Below, one piece after another: positions 45,829 through 58,800 of a DNA stretch of 64,000 nucleotides. The notes under the pieces are model-generated. The model did no database searches, had not been told where the DNA came from, and saw only the letters and a list, made by a program, of their open reading frames with translations. The stretch covers positions 186,001-250,000 of the forward strand of contig MQVO02000031.1 of assembly GCA_001986395.2 (NCBI GenBank), in the 5' to 3' direction. A program made the position numbers and the translations under genes. The stretch comes from Irpex lacteus (lineage: Eukaryota > Basidiomycota > Agaricomycetes > Polyporales > Irpicaceae). Each line of letters opens with the position of its first letter. Position 1 is the first letter of the stretch.

Positions 45829-45846
45829 CACCCGTGCAGAGCTTTA
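45829..45846. repeat. hAT terminal inverted repeat, right
   Basis: CACCCGTGCAGAGCTTTA, followed directly by the second GACCATAC at 45847-45854. Confidence 0.92.
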
Positions 45847-45854
45847 GACCATAC
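45847..45854. repeat. 8-bp target site duplication GACCATAC, right copy
   Basis: An exact copy of 40538-40545. Confidence 0.92.
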
Positions 45855-45869
45855 CACTAGCACCATTTC

Positions 45870-48800
45870 CTACTCCTCATCATTCCTAGCAACCTCCTGA
45901 TCTGTGAGAGCACTGCCTCCCCCATTCTCGGTGATAGGTCTGCAAATAAAATTCAATCTCAGATTGGTTCGGAAGATTTTTCAATAAATGAGTAGCTTAC
46001 CCTTGACCAGATTCTGAACTCTCTTCATGAGGTGCCACATGACCCAATATTGCAGGTGCATCACTTGCAGCAGTCTCGTTGACATTTGCCTCTTCATTTG
46101 GGACCTGTGGGTGATATTAGAAGCTGTGACTGTTATGTCAAATATGATCCATTACATACATCTGAAATTTCATCCTGAGCCTGAGTAGAAACAGGTGCAG
46201 TTGCTTGTGCATTATGGCCACTTCCAGTGCTTGGTGCTGTTTCATCACTGGCTAGCAAGTGGGGTGCTTCTGCCTCATTCTCAGCTGCATGGGTATCCTG
46301 TGGAAAATGAGTGAGTTTGGCCTCACCAAGAGGCAAACAAGTGCAAGATATACTTCTGTTCTTCTGGCTTCTTGAAGTACTATACTCACGCCATCTCCAA
46401 CTGCCAAGCCAACTAATCCCTCTCTATTCCCATCAATCTCCATATTCTTGTCATCCACAGGGCTCTCCTGATCAGAGCTACCAACTCCAGTGCCAAGCCT
46501 TCCTGTGATAGCTTTCTCATTATGTTCAGACTGGAGTTCAGCTTCAGAGGCCTCTGCACTCTCATCTCCTTGTCTTCTTTCCTCTAGCTCTCGGAGACGA
46601 TACAACTTATACCTATCTTGTCTCATGATAAGCTTGCCAAGAGTTTCCACAAGATCATCTGGGAATATAGTTTTGCTAGATTGGAATTCCTTCAGCCAAT
46701 GACCATAGGTCCAAAATGATATGTTTCCCAGTCCATGTTCATAGGCCATAAGGTAAAGGCAAGCTTTTACCAGCTTTGTAGCATTGTTAGCTTGCTGCTG
46801 ATCTTCATGGACTTCTATACCATCTACACTGTCTCCTGTCCTCTGTTCAGTTGGTTGGCTAGAATACAGAGACTGGATCTGGGAAATGATAGGAACAAAT
46901 AGTTCCCTGCACTTCTCTACTCCTGCTGTCTTTGCTTGAAGAAGAAGCAAAAGATAGATGATGTGATAGCAGAGTTTGAGAGATTGAGTCAAATCTTCTG
47001 AGTATCTTGATAGCTGGTCAGTGATAAGCACAGACAGAAGTTCCAAGTCCTGGGGTTCCAGTGGTTCTAGTAAGCATATATTAGATATGCACAAAATTAA
47101 TCAATAAATGTATAAAGCTTGCCAGGAAGATTGTAAGACCAAAAAACTACCCGTTCTATCATTTCTTTGTCATATTTTTCTTCCCATGTCTTATCTGCAG
47201 ACATCCAGCAAGTGATCACCATATTTGCAGTCAGCTTGCTCTTCATAGCAAAGGCAATCAGCTGTTGGAAATCCCGTTTAACATCTTGAGATTGACTCCT
47301 TGAAGTATGAGCTCTAATCAAGCGTGAACTGCAGGCAAGAACATCTCTCAGCCTATCTTGTGAGTGCTGATATTGGAGGGTGAGATGTTCAGGTGCAGCT
47401 GTGGCCACTGTGCATAGATATTGCACACATGAATCTTGAAAGTTGTGAGGTGCATCTTCAGGCCAGACCCATAAGTTCCAATCAAAGTATTCATCAGGTC
47501 TTTGCTGCAGTTTGGCAAGCTCTGACTGGATGGCTTCAAAGAACCAGGTGCCATCATTCAAAGTTCTCTTTGGCTTTGCAAGCTTCCAGATCCTGGTCAA
47601 AGCAGTAAGCAGTTTCCTTCCATTGTCCCAAATATTCTTCTTGCCCTTGGACGTCATGAGCAACAGGACATCTTATACCATGCTTTCACCCACTGTGTCG
47701 TCAATAAAAATACCTATTGCTGCCAAACTGTGTGAGGAAAGCTTGAGCCCATTGTCCATATTGATCATTGACAATACAAGTGTCAGCCCATATAGCAATC
47801 CAAATCCCTCATGTGCTTCTTGAGATCTGACCTCAAAGTCAAGTCTGAGTCCATGATACTTTGCTGCACTAATATGGTCTATAAGTATATTGACCACTGC
47901 ATCTCTTGCCTGAGGCCTCAAGGAGCCCAGAGGAGCAAAGCCATCAAATGGCCACTCAGGCAGAACACGCTCAGCTGCAGAAAGTGTTGGTAGCCGGTGG
48001 GATAGAACTTCAAGGATGAATGTGACGATCTCCTTGTATGGAGGTTTGGGGTGAATATACTGCAGGGCCTCTCTGAATGTTGTCTCCAACATATCATCAT
48101 TGGCTTGGATGACATCAACAGATTTGAGAATCTCAACATCAGATGAGACTTCCTTGATTAACTCCTCCTCCTCGGGAATTTGTTGCAGTTTCAGCACAAT
48201 AGTGTCATGCAACTTTGCATAGCAGAGATACCACATTTCCCAGGAACACAGTGGCAAGATAATCAACCACCAGTCCTGTCTCTGGCTGGGAATGCTGCGA
48301 AGTGCAGACTCCATGGCATTGTGCGTAGCATGGAGGAAAGTGGTAGTGACATAGTCCAGTCTAGTCAAGACATTTCTCAGTATTGCATGGACACCTGAAG
48401 AAGGTTGCTGCTGCTGCACTGAGGACAAGGAATGTCTTTGACTGGAATCAGACTCAGTGCCGGAGTGCGATGTAGAATCACTGGCATTGGTACCCACAGG
48501 TACATTGACAAGGGATATGTGCTCAGCAATAGAAGACAGCTTATGATGCAGATGTGCTATGCCTGTTTTGAGGAGAGTAGTACGGTAAGGGCAGCGGGGG
48601 AGGAAGATAGGAAGAGCAGTAGTTCCAAAGAAGAACATGGCCCAGCCAACAACAAGGGGGAGGGTGGTATACCCCACACTATCATGCACAGATGCGGTGA
48701 AGTAGCACAGGCCAACAAAAAAGAGGCCAAGCGAGAGCTGAAGTAGGAGTGGGAGACATGCCACAATTTCATACACCATCCATGCTCGGAGCTGAGGCTC

Positions 48801-49372
48801 ACGGAAGTGGCGGATGCGGAGACGAGCCTGAGGGGAGGGCACATTGACAGCAAGGAACTCCCGCAGCCACTGCTTGACCAGCATCCCAAAGGAGGCGGTC
48901 ATGAGACTCAGGATGAGGCTGGAGAACCAGAGGATGTTCACTCTGATGTCCTTAGGAGAGGCTTGGAAGGGAGGAGGCATGGGAGGGGATATGGAGGTAG
49001 CAATCAGCTTGCCATCTGTGAAGTTGTAGCTCATGGTTTGGTTGCCAATGCGCTCAAGCTGGTAGGCCATAATGGCAGTGGGGGAGGGTTGGAGGTTGGG
49101 GTAGGCAGCGACCAGGAATGCAGACAGGACAGCGGAGAACAGACCAGCCTGGAGGCACAAGAGGTCAGCGAAAAGAATGCAGCATGAGGTGGAGGTGTAC
49201 TCACAAAGACCAGGAGGGTATCCACGTCATCCTTGCAGCTTTGGACCTTTTCTTCATCAAACTCGCGGACATCCTTGGACATGGCAGCCCATCCGGTGGA
49301 CTGCCCTGGGTAGGACGTGACCCTCACATCACGGACAGCCTCCGCGCCGGGAGGGGTCTGATCTGAGGACAT
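45870..49372 (-). pseudogene. DUF6535-type gene copy C, interrupted by in-frame stop
   Basis: Exons by alignment with B and D: 49372-49205, 49148-47123, 47066-46354, 46297-46160, 46104-46001, then a last exon ending at TAG 45870-45872. Exon 2 has a TAA at 47673-47675 inside an otherwise open frame (ESMV, stop, DVLLLMTSKG), where B and D have a Gln codon; one C-to-T change explains it. Intron 2 (47067-47122) has a GC donor (GCAAGC) where the others have GT. The last exon stops early, at the position of a Gln codon in A, B and D. The N-terminal 547 aa with the DUF6535 membrane region could still be translated. The variable segment carries a Ser/Gln-rich insert (SSVQQQQPSS) not seen in the others. 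Confidence 0.8.
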
Positions 49373-49399
49373 CCTTGGCTCTCAAGAACAAATACGCAA

Positions 49400-49665
49400 T
49401 CGGCTCAGTGCGTAGAATCGGCTCACGCGTGCACAGTCGGCTCAGTAGCACGCAGTCGGCTCAGGCACAAAGTCGGCTCACAAGTGCACAGTCGGCTCAA
49501 GTGAAAAGTCGGCACAAGGGAAGAGATCCAAGTATCGGCTCTAGGGTAAGGATCCAGGTATCGGCTCTACGTCCAAGGTCCACGGCGTCGGCTCTAATCC
49601 ACGAACGAACACGCTGCTCGGTCGGCTCTACAGCGAGCCTGAGCGAGGAACGCAACCTTCGGCTC
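49400..49665 (-). repeat. GAGCCGA heptamer array next to the start of copy C
   Basis: About eleven exact TCGGCTC heptamers. The start-proximal one has decayed to TTGGCTC. Confidence 0.78.
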
Positions 49666-49752
49666 AGGCGGGGACGGGAACTCGACTCCTACGGACTCTG
49701 CTCCAGGGGAAGGAAATACAAGGAATAGCGCAGTTCACGCTCAAGAGGGGAA

Positions 49753-49807
49753 CTGCAGAAAGTGTCAGCAAGTCATCGCGCGTCCATTGACACTCGAGGG
49801 CACTCAC
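49753..49807 (-). promoter_or_regulatory. Conserved 5' leader intron of copy C
   Basis: 55 bp; GTGAGT donor, TTGCTGACAC branch-like site, TTTCTGCAG acceptor. Confidence 0.62.
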
Positions 49808-52800
49808 CAGACGGTCCGCGCTAACAATGGCTCGAGGTCGTACAAATATAGACGACGGCACGGCAGGTAACGAACTCTCGAGGTGAAAACAATGGCGCGA
49901 CGGGTTGATCAACGGGTAAGGCTTGCTGGCGAGGGCGATGGGTAGCTCGTCGAGCTGGGGATGGTGGTGGTTGCGGTTGAAGAGACGGTGGGAGACGGTG
50001 GGAGACGACCTGCCACACCTACGCCGCATGCCTGTCATTTCCATGTTTCGGCGCTTATTATCGTCTCACAGTCCTCCCGTTACCCGCATCGGTCCGTCGT
50101 GCAGCCTCAGGAGGACCGTGGAGTGTCGTTAACAGGTACGCGAGCTGTTCATCAGCTCAGCATCCATTTGCGAAAATCGCCAGACGTTGACTGTCACACA
50201 GCACAGATAGAATAAGGTATATTGGGCAAGACATGCGGCACATGCCTGTTCGACCTGGAAACTAATACTGACAACGTACAACGAGAGAAGACCAGCATCG
50301 TTCGATATAAGAAACGCCCCCGAGCAACAGTAATTGAGCATAATATTGGGCTGTCAGAGTAGCTCAGCTTCGCGAGGACTCAAGGGAGCGTCGAGCGATG
50401 AGTCGCAGGTAGTTTTGAACGTCCACGTCGTTCGTAGCTTGAGCTTTGCCATAAATAAGTATGTGCGCTCGTGTCCGTACGTTTGAGAAGTTGAGCCACA
50501 TCGTCCATCCAAAACGCAGAGGGTCCCGAGTTGGTAATGGCCCGCAGCTCCCCGCCTTGAACGAAATACTCGCGATGCCGTGCTACGCGTTCTTCCCGTA
50601 AAGCCATAGAATCCCAGAGCCCCAAGAAGCAACGAGTCATATAATCCCTGTGTATTCAAAAGCAGAAGACGGTACTATCTGACGACGGGCTTTATGGGGG
50701 AGGTGGCGGTGAGACAAGAGTAGCTGGCGTACGCTGGATGGTACGAGTCAGCGCAGTGCGCAACGCGGAAGTAAATCGAGCGTTGTCGAGATCGATAGCA
50801 CTCAGCCCTATATTACGTCCGTCCATCGGGGCCTTTAGTAGGCGCAAAGCAAAACGACACGAGCCAGTACTTGAAGCCGTGACGTACATATCGACCTGGA
50901 TATAGCGCCACAGAAGATGTAGTTGATGGTAGATCAGGAGATTGCCTAGGCTTTCGCATCGTCCGTTCTTGTTCGACAGATGTAGCTCAGATAGTAGGGC
51001 CATCCTGCTCATGAAGACCGCGAGCGTGAATCAGGTATATGGCTAATCAGACTCACGGATCCACCACGAGTACTAAGTCCAATCTCAAACAACGCCTGTG
51101 TACACCACTGAGCGATTGCAACGAGGACTGTAGTGCGCATGATGCACCGAGCGTAAGGAATACGCCATGCACGGGCACCTGCAGAACACAGCGGCAAAGA
51201 CGGCGTGGCCATCTAGGCGACCTCTGCGCAGGCGATTCGAGGGAGGTGAAGCGGGTTCATACAGATCGACGTATCTTCCTGGCACAATTAAGGTTAGCGG
51301 GAAGACGATATTCGAGAGTTGACATACTACTCACTGCCCCATCGCCTCTCATCGATGACAACGGCTTCGTGCATTCAGAAGCCACGTGTGGCGACACCCA
51401 CGCAAAGCTAGTCTTCCTGCTGCAGCACGTCCAGCGTGATGGAACTGGGGCTATCGACAACACAGCGATTCAGAGGATCCTGCGTGAAGATGCAAGACTG
51501 TCTTGGATAACGGATCTTTCTTGAGAGACTGTGCATCTGCTACCGCATATAAGCAGGATACATCCCCACGTCGACGACGGCTCGAGTAACGCGAGTGTTT
51601 CGTAGCGGACAGCTTTCCGAGGGTTAAAGCTGAGACGTCGCCATCACACGCGTCGATTCGACGATGGTGAGAAGAGGAGGTACAGCTCGTCACGAGCCAA
51701 GGCCATTAGGATGATAGCCATGGCTAAAGGGTGCCGGTGGCGTGAATCGAAGGAGGAAGCTCCAAGGGGATGCGTAGGCGTGAGAGCTGTTCGCACTCTG
51801 TGAAATACACAAGGGCTTGTCCCTATCTAAACAGAGGAAGGCTTTTATGTCACGGCATGCGAAGTAGTCCATGCTAGTGGGCCACTACGGAACGTGGCAA
51901 AAGGCTGACAGGTAAGTCAGGCATATATGGGGCCGCCGGATACATGAACTACTCACCAGACGTGTACAATAAGTCCCAACGCACATCGCAGTTCGTCCAT
52001 ACCCTTAGCGCCACGTAATATTCCCAGAACGACAAAAGATAGTCCAGGGAACGACTCAAGGGGCTCGTAGGGATGGATGGGCCTGACGTACTGGATGGTG
52101 GGGTATAAATGGCGGGGACGAGGACACAATGCGTGACAGGGAGCCGGTTGACTGGTCGGTGGGTGCTAGGGAAGAGGCTGATGAGACCACGTAGAGGGAG
52201 AACCAAGGCGTCGATGGAGAGGAGAGTATCATGCAGGTAGGTTGAAGGAGATCGGCGTGGTTGATTATCGTTTTGTCGCTTCATACATGGCAAAGGAAGT
52301 ATTCGCGAGACTTTGAAGACGATGGGCGTAAAACGGTCGCGAGTGGGAACGAACATAGCGAATGGCTGATGCAGGCGTCGGCGGGTTATTGGCTCACGAG
52401 AAAGAGACTCCTCCCAGGCTCTGGAGAGAAGGTGAGCATCGCAAAAAATTACGACGTCGAATTTCACGCACGTTTGATCTCCTCATAGTCTGGCGCGCGA
52501 GACTAATCTCCTCAACGACTCCTCTTCTCCTCCAAACGGTGCGATATCTTCGCCAGCATTCTAACCGGAGCTCACGCATTCACAGGGGCTCATGGCATCT
52601 AAAAGCAGCGTCAGAACTGCTATAACGAAGGCGGAGAATGTCTGAAGAGGAAGTAGGCGTCGCAATGTACGAACAACTTACCAAAACAACCCGATACTTA
52701 TATCTCCGTTCATTCTCTCAGTCTAGATGCATGACAGCTGAGCATATCGATGAGATCGTGAGCAGTGCATAGTTGGCAGACATACTACCTACCGCGTCGG

Positions 52801-55800
52801 AGGCGTCCGTGACGAGTACGTGCTGCATATGAGATGCTGCGAAACATGCCCACGGTGTCGAGCGTTTTGGTGGCGAGCTTCAAGTTACTGGACAGTTCGT
52901 TGACAATCGACTATAGCAGTACTTGGCCTTCCTGCGAATGAGCACGATTGGCGGTGAATGTCGAGCCACGGATGCCACGCCAACGAGATGTAGTGAAAGG
53001 GATGGCACGGCTGAATTGTCGCATTGCGATGAGGTGGTGGTTGCGGTGATGGACCATCGGGCGCTCATGGTCTCTCCTCTCCCTCCTCTTAAGCGCGACG
53101 TGACGTCACTTTCTTGCAGCCTCGGCATTCATGATAAGTATATTGTCTGAGCGTAGTGCATTTTCAGTAAGTTGTACGGTATGCTGTAAACGCAGCTTCG
53201 AGCGAGTTGACGACTATTCGCTCTTCATAGTTAGGAACCCTTCGCAAGGAACAGGTGTTCCCAGCCATGTGTTACACACACCATCATATGAGGTTGTATT
53301 CCGGGCAAACAGTCAGCGTAGACTAGTACGAGCGAGAAGACATACATTCAACCATGCAAGAAAGCCACCTCGCATCTCAAAAGCGATATAAGTGGAAGAT
53401 CCGTCTTCGATGCGAACTAAGGAATGACTCCTTCTCCTCTCTGAATCCCCTGTGCATGTGTCCGCGAAGATTCGGGTTAACGCACGTATGCGTTGACGTC
53501 CACGGGTTACCTCTTGCAGGGAGTAAGTCGGTTAATATGAGCCAGGCAGGAGAAGGAGCATTCGAGGTGCAACAAGACAAAGGCGTATAGCGCGAGCAGG
53601 GGCAACCAAGAACGTCCAAGAGCCAGACAATGTCACAGAAATACGTCCACCGTCGCGAGTATAACGGGAAGGAGATGACTTGGGAGGCTACGCATGTCAG
53701 AAAAACACAGTAGAGACAGCGACCAGCTAGTTATCCTCGTAGAAGAAGGATATGCGGTCCGATGACCGTTTGACAGCCATGGTATTGGTGGGAGCAGCGG
53801 TCCAGAAGCACTCTACGGTGGTGCATGACAAGGTACAAAGCACGACGGTCATATGTGTTCGAAGTCGCAGATTTCGTTGTGCAGTCCAGCCCGAGTTATC
53901 GTCGTCGTATGCAAGAAATGTAGATTCTTCGTGGTAGTTGTCGCCCCTACATTCGGCGGTCGTAGAACAAGACCTAACGCGATGAGCATGCATATGGCGA
54001 AGTACGCAGCTAAACTCACCGAGATCCGCTCCTCGAGCATCTCATGCCCGCCCACTGCTCCTTGACCGATTCATGCGGTTGCAGATAACCGCTATCCAGG
54101 TATCCGTCCGCCGACAGAGATCGTTCGTAGTTGATGGCGGTATACACGAGCGAGGTGGCCGGTGAGGACGATGCCCATATGTCAATGAGACGAGTGATTG
54201 CAGGGTGGCAGGGATTTTCGACCGACCCAATACGATGTGGTCACCCGCTTTCACACTGTGGATATCAGCGGTCGATGTGTAGACGCAGTGTCACAATGAT
54301 GAATATAGCCTAAGTGAGCTTCTTGCGCATTTTTCTTGCGAACACGAGCTTCGTCCGCGGAGCAACTCTTGATATTGGCTCGTTCAATGTTGCCTAGCAT
54401 ATGAACTAAACATGAGCAGACCGCCCGGCTTTTGAGGGCGAACGCAGTACTCACACAATTGCATATATGCGTTCTCGTGTCAGTAACCAAGTGTTCACCG
54501 GGGTAGAACGTCCGAGCTGCACAGTCGTCCTCTGCGGCACGTGTGTTCACGAGCTTCGACGTCCATCAAGAAGCGGTCGTATGGCCATATCGAACGGCAT
54601 GATCCTTCTTAGAAGTGTGACGCGACGGGTATAGTGAGTGATGTGTCTTGTTGAGGTGTTCTGGTGTTTGCGACGGGGACTGGTTTATCAAAGCACCTGG
54701 TCAACCGAAGAGCGTTATGGGAGCGGCAACGCGCTCACAGGATGCCCACAGCAATCAGGGTGATGTTTGTGCTCAGAGGACGCGTTGACTGTAGCCTTTA
54801 GTGAGAAGGAGATCGTGTCTTCGAGTTCATGCTTGTTTACGTGGGGCACAATGGTCGTAGTGACCGTGCTAATAAATAAAAGGTCAGAAATAGCCGCTCG
54901 TGAGCGACAGAGCCATGGGCATACCTGTTTACCTCAGAAGAGCGCGTCGATCCCACCGCATACACCGTCCACTCTTAGGCAAACTCACGTGTCGATTGTT
55001 CACTAGGGCCCGTACGCCGAGCGATCGAAAACGATTATCAAGTCTACTAGATCGTGTGAGGGATTTAACAAACGAAGAATATTGAGTGACTTACCCGGAT
55101 ATCATCTGCGTCATCCGTCGAAGAAATTACGGCCATAATCACCTCAGTCGGAGTTTTCGACGCGTCTGAGCCCAGTGTTGCGTGGAACGAAGCTAATTCT
55201 ATCCATAGAGCCTCTAAGCGGACCAGCATGACGGCGTTGAGGAGAGATCGTCCGAGATCGACGCAACGACCAGTCAGCCACGCCGAAATGACGCGATACT
55301 GCTCAGAGTAGACATTATGAGCCACAAGGTATCAGATAAACGGAGGGATACTCACCTGTGCTCCCTCATTCTAGCAACTGCACATCTACCGTACCGTAGC
55401 ACCCAGCCGGAAGGTCCGTCGGGTATCTTGAGTGTAGCGCGGGATCCCGAGGCCCACTGCTTAATACAAGTTTAAAATTGAGGGCGAGGTTGTCGGCGTG
55501 TCGTAGATATTGCGTGATGGCGGGCAAGTAGAGTGAGGTGAGGTGATTGTGTCAGGTTGCGAGTACCGAATGGAGGGCGGTGAGCGTTGCATGAGGTACC
55601 CGCGACCGTAAAAACCAGAGATAGACGCAAGCAATCTACACATAGATGCTGCCTCGCGAAGATGAGCGGGACTCTGGTCTGTATGGCCCGTGAGGGTGGG
55701 CATCCTTAGATGGTGTTTCCACCCATGTTTCTCTCGTAGATAGAAGCGACGGTCGTCCGTAGCGTAGACTTGATATTGGCTTACTACCTGAAAGATTGAA

Positions 55801-58800
55801 GGACGAGCTACGCGTGAGCAGTCCACACCTGTTTGAGAGCTACTGTCGTACTCACGGGACCAGAGGCGCGAATCTTTCGTGTCTAACACCAAGAATTCGC
55901 TATTGGGTGATAAAGACGGCCATATCAGAGGGTAGGTTTCTTCCTAGAGCTGCTACACGGCGAGAATAGTGGGCGTGTGATGGGTCTTGGACGAATGCGA
56001 CGGGGATTGCATATTCGAAGCATCGAGATTAAAGAGCCCGTAGGAGCGACGTCGCGCTCACACACGTTCACAGAGATAAGAGTCACGTTTGGGCAAGAGG
56101 TCACTTTGACGGTCGGCTTCGCAAAGACTGTTGCGTGAACCCTGAAACGTGCAGAGACTGCCCTGCCTAGACACTAAAAAAGGATTATTAGCGCTAGAGT
56201 CCGTGAGCGACGTTGCAAATAAACGCACCTGCAAACATACGCATTGACATCGTAGCACGCGTCGATCTCGCTGCAAACGCAGCCCTGGGGCTAATCCATG
56301 TTGCGATGGTTTGTTGGTATGAAGAGCCTCGAAAATGATCGGCTCGTGCGAGCCGGCCTAAACGGAGACTCGAATAGCCCGTGTATAGGGAGGGCTTTGT
56401 CTTTGTGTAGTTGATGCGTGCGGTGAAAAATGAACAAGGGGGCTGCGTCGACGACGAGCTCGCCATCTCGTTCCGCTGCAGAGGATCAACGAGAAAAGAG
56501 GCCGTATGGTCTTCTATTGACACTTGACGATTGCCCAACACTCTCTCGAGACTAAGAAGAAGCTGCTAGGTCCCGTCAGTACTCGAGAAGAACGAGCAGA
56601 CCCAATCGACTCACAAGTAACGCGTGGGACCCCTTGCGTTATGCACCCAGCACTGCAAATTCGCTCATCTTGAGATACAACCACCGCTCTCGGAGAGTTC
56701 AATGCTGCCGGAGATAAGCAGTGGGACCTGGGCCAAACATTGGCATGGATAAAGCTGCCGCGTCCGTCCAATGACTTTCGTCAAGTAAGAGACGTCATAT
56801 CGAGGGTTCGCGGGTGAGGAACATTGAGTGCGGAGAAGCAGCCCTCGACACACAAGTAGGATGTATGGGTGTGCTTGTCCGATGCGCGATGAGGACAATT
56901 GCCGGGGGATGTGGGGTCCGGCTGGTACAGAGTGTTTGGTTGATGGGTGCTGGCAAGGCAAGGCGACCACTTCAAGGGGAGATAAATTGTGGCCCATGTA
57001 GGGCTTGTTACAGGACAACAGAGACAGCTGGCGTGAGATAACTTGGGGACGAGGCGATTGATATATCGACGCTTTACACAGGACGAGAGTGAGTGAAAAG
57101 GTCTACGGTAAACTGAGGCAATACTCACCTACACACACGTTTCATTGCCACGTCTACTTCACGTTGACCGAAATGAACCGTACATCTCGGCATGGGTTTC
57201 TTCAAGTAGCTTGAGCAACACGAGAGCTTGATATATGCTGCCGGATAGCGGTAAAAGGGCAGTTACGGTGAGCCGTACAGTCCACCCAGCAATCTGGATG
57301 CTTCAGCATAGAACGGCCAAGTCGAGATTGAAGGCTTAGTGTTGAGATTGGAAACACGAGGGGAGGGGGGCGGATCGATATCTCGTCGCGTTGTTGGTAC
57401 GTGCTGTGTTGATTGTGAACTCATGACATAGGACGTAGAGGCTGGGAATAAAAATAATGAGTCGTGAGACACGCTGCAGGGGGTGAGGTACGTACCAAGC
57501 GAAGGCTTCAACGCCGCTTGCACCCTACATTATCTGTCTCACGAGCACGTATCTTATTTGGGGTCAAATGTTTAGCTACATCTTGTAAACGGACCTAAGA
57601 GACTCACTAGTCTACTGGCATGCACGCGTATATCCCTACCGTCAACACGTAGCCCTAGATCCTCGTTTAGGCTATCGCCTTGAAGGTAGACGCAAGAGGC
57701 ATGCCGAAGGAATGAACTGTGCAGCGGGCTGGCTAGGACCTTACTGACGAGGTCGTGCGATGGATCGAACTGCTGCTGTTGAAGAAAAGCGGTTAGTCTA
57801 TGGTCATCTCGTCGGTGAACATGCTACTGACAGACCATCATACATGTGCACAGCAGGCTTGTCGATTATGCGTGAATGAGTCGCAGTCGATGAGGGCTGT
57901 GGTGGTGGTTGATGAGAGAGGACGTCGGAGTCCGGACCGAGCGTTCACTGGCATCCATCACCTCGACCGTGACGCGCTTCTCTGCGTACCACCGTCAACC
58001 ACGTTCGCTCACTGCTTTCTCCTGCAAGCTTTAGCATGCACCGAGTCAAACCAGTGGAGAGCCCTGGACGTGGTCGATAAGCGTTCCCAACGCGCGTGAG
58101 CTGACCGGTAAGATCGTACGTACCTCATCCACTAAGCGTGAAATCGCCGCGAGCACTGACACCAACCTACGCGCAGCTAGGCCATTTTATTGAGAGTCGA
58201 ACTCGCATATACCGAACACGTTTCTGCTCTCTGCGCTAAGCCAAGGGAGTTCAATGGCTTCTCGACACCCACGCTCTCTCGCCCACCGTCGCCGCTCATT
58301 CACTTACCACGACTTGGGCTCGTCCTTCTCTCCGCCAAGCACATTCAAGTCATGACACGGATTGAAAACACACAACACAGAGATATGCAAAGATGGATGG
58401 GACACGGCACAAAAGGAAATAGCATGGTACGTTTATCGAGTTCATGACACTCGACGTCGTTGCCTATCTCAGTGACCATCGCATCCTGGTTATCATAGTC
58501 GACTGTCCATATTCAATCTCGACAACTAGAAACCATGCAAGTAGCACTACCTCGCACGATTCACCCTCGACGTGTCGACTAGTCTGTGCGTCGTGTTGCG
58601 CTTACTCGTTCAAGCACACAACCGTGACCGTCACACAACTTCGCAACGCGTAGGCCGCCGTGTGAAACTGTACTCCACGCTGCAAACTATTGACGAGGAA
58701 GAATGCCAGGGAAGGAAGTTTAGATGCTGGGGACTGCCGCGGAGGCGAGTTCAAGTTGACACCTCTGAGACTTGGAGGTCGCAGCTCGAGTGGGAAGTTA

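Larger units (their letters stand above)
40546..45846 (-). mobile_element. Complete hAT DNA transposon with cargo genes
   Basis: 5301 bp, bounded by perfect 18-bp inverted repeats (TAAAGCTCTGCACGGGTG) and an 8-bp duplication. Both subterminal regions (about 40550-40720 and 45680-45840) are crowded with ACCCGCRGGT-like palindromes and GGTA-CC motifs, probable transposase-binding repeats. It holds a ten-exon transposase on the minus strand and, toward the other end, a two-exon minus-strand gene and a possible two-exon plus-strand gene. All parts look intact, so this may be an autonomous, recently active copy. It sits in the last-exon region of DUF6535 copy C, 24 bp past its stop codon. Confidence 0.92.
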
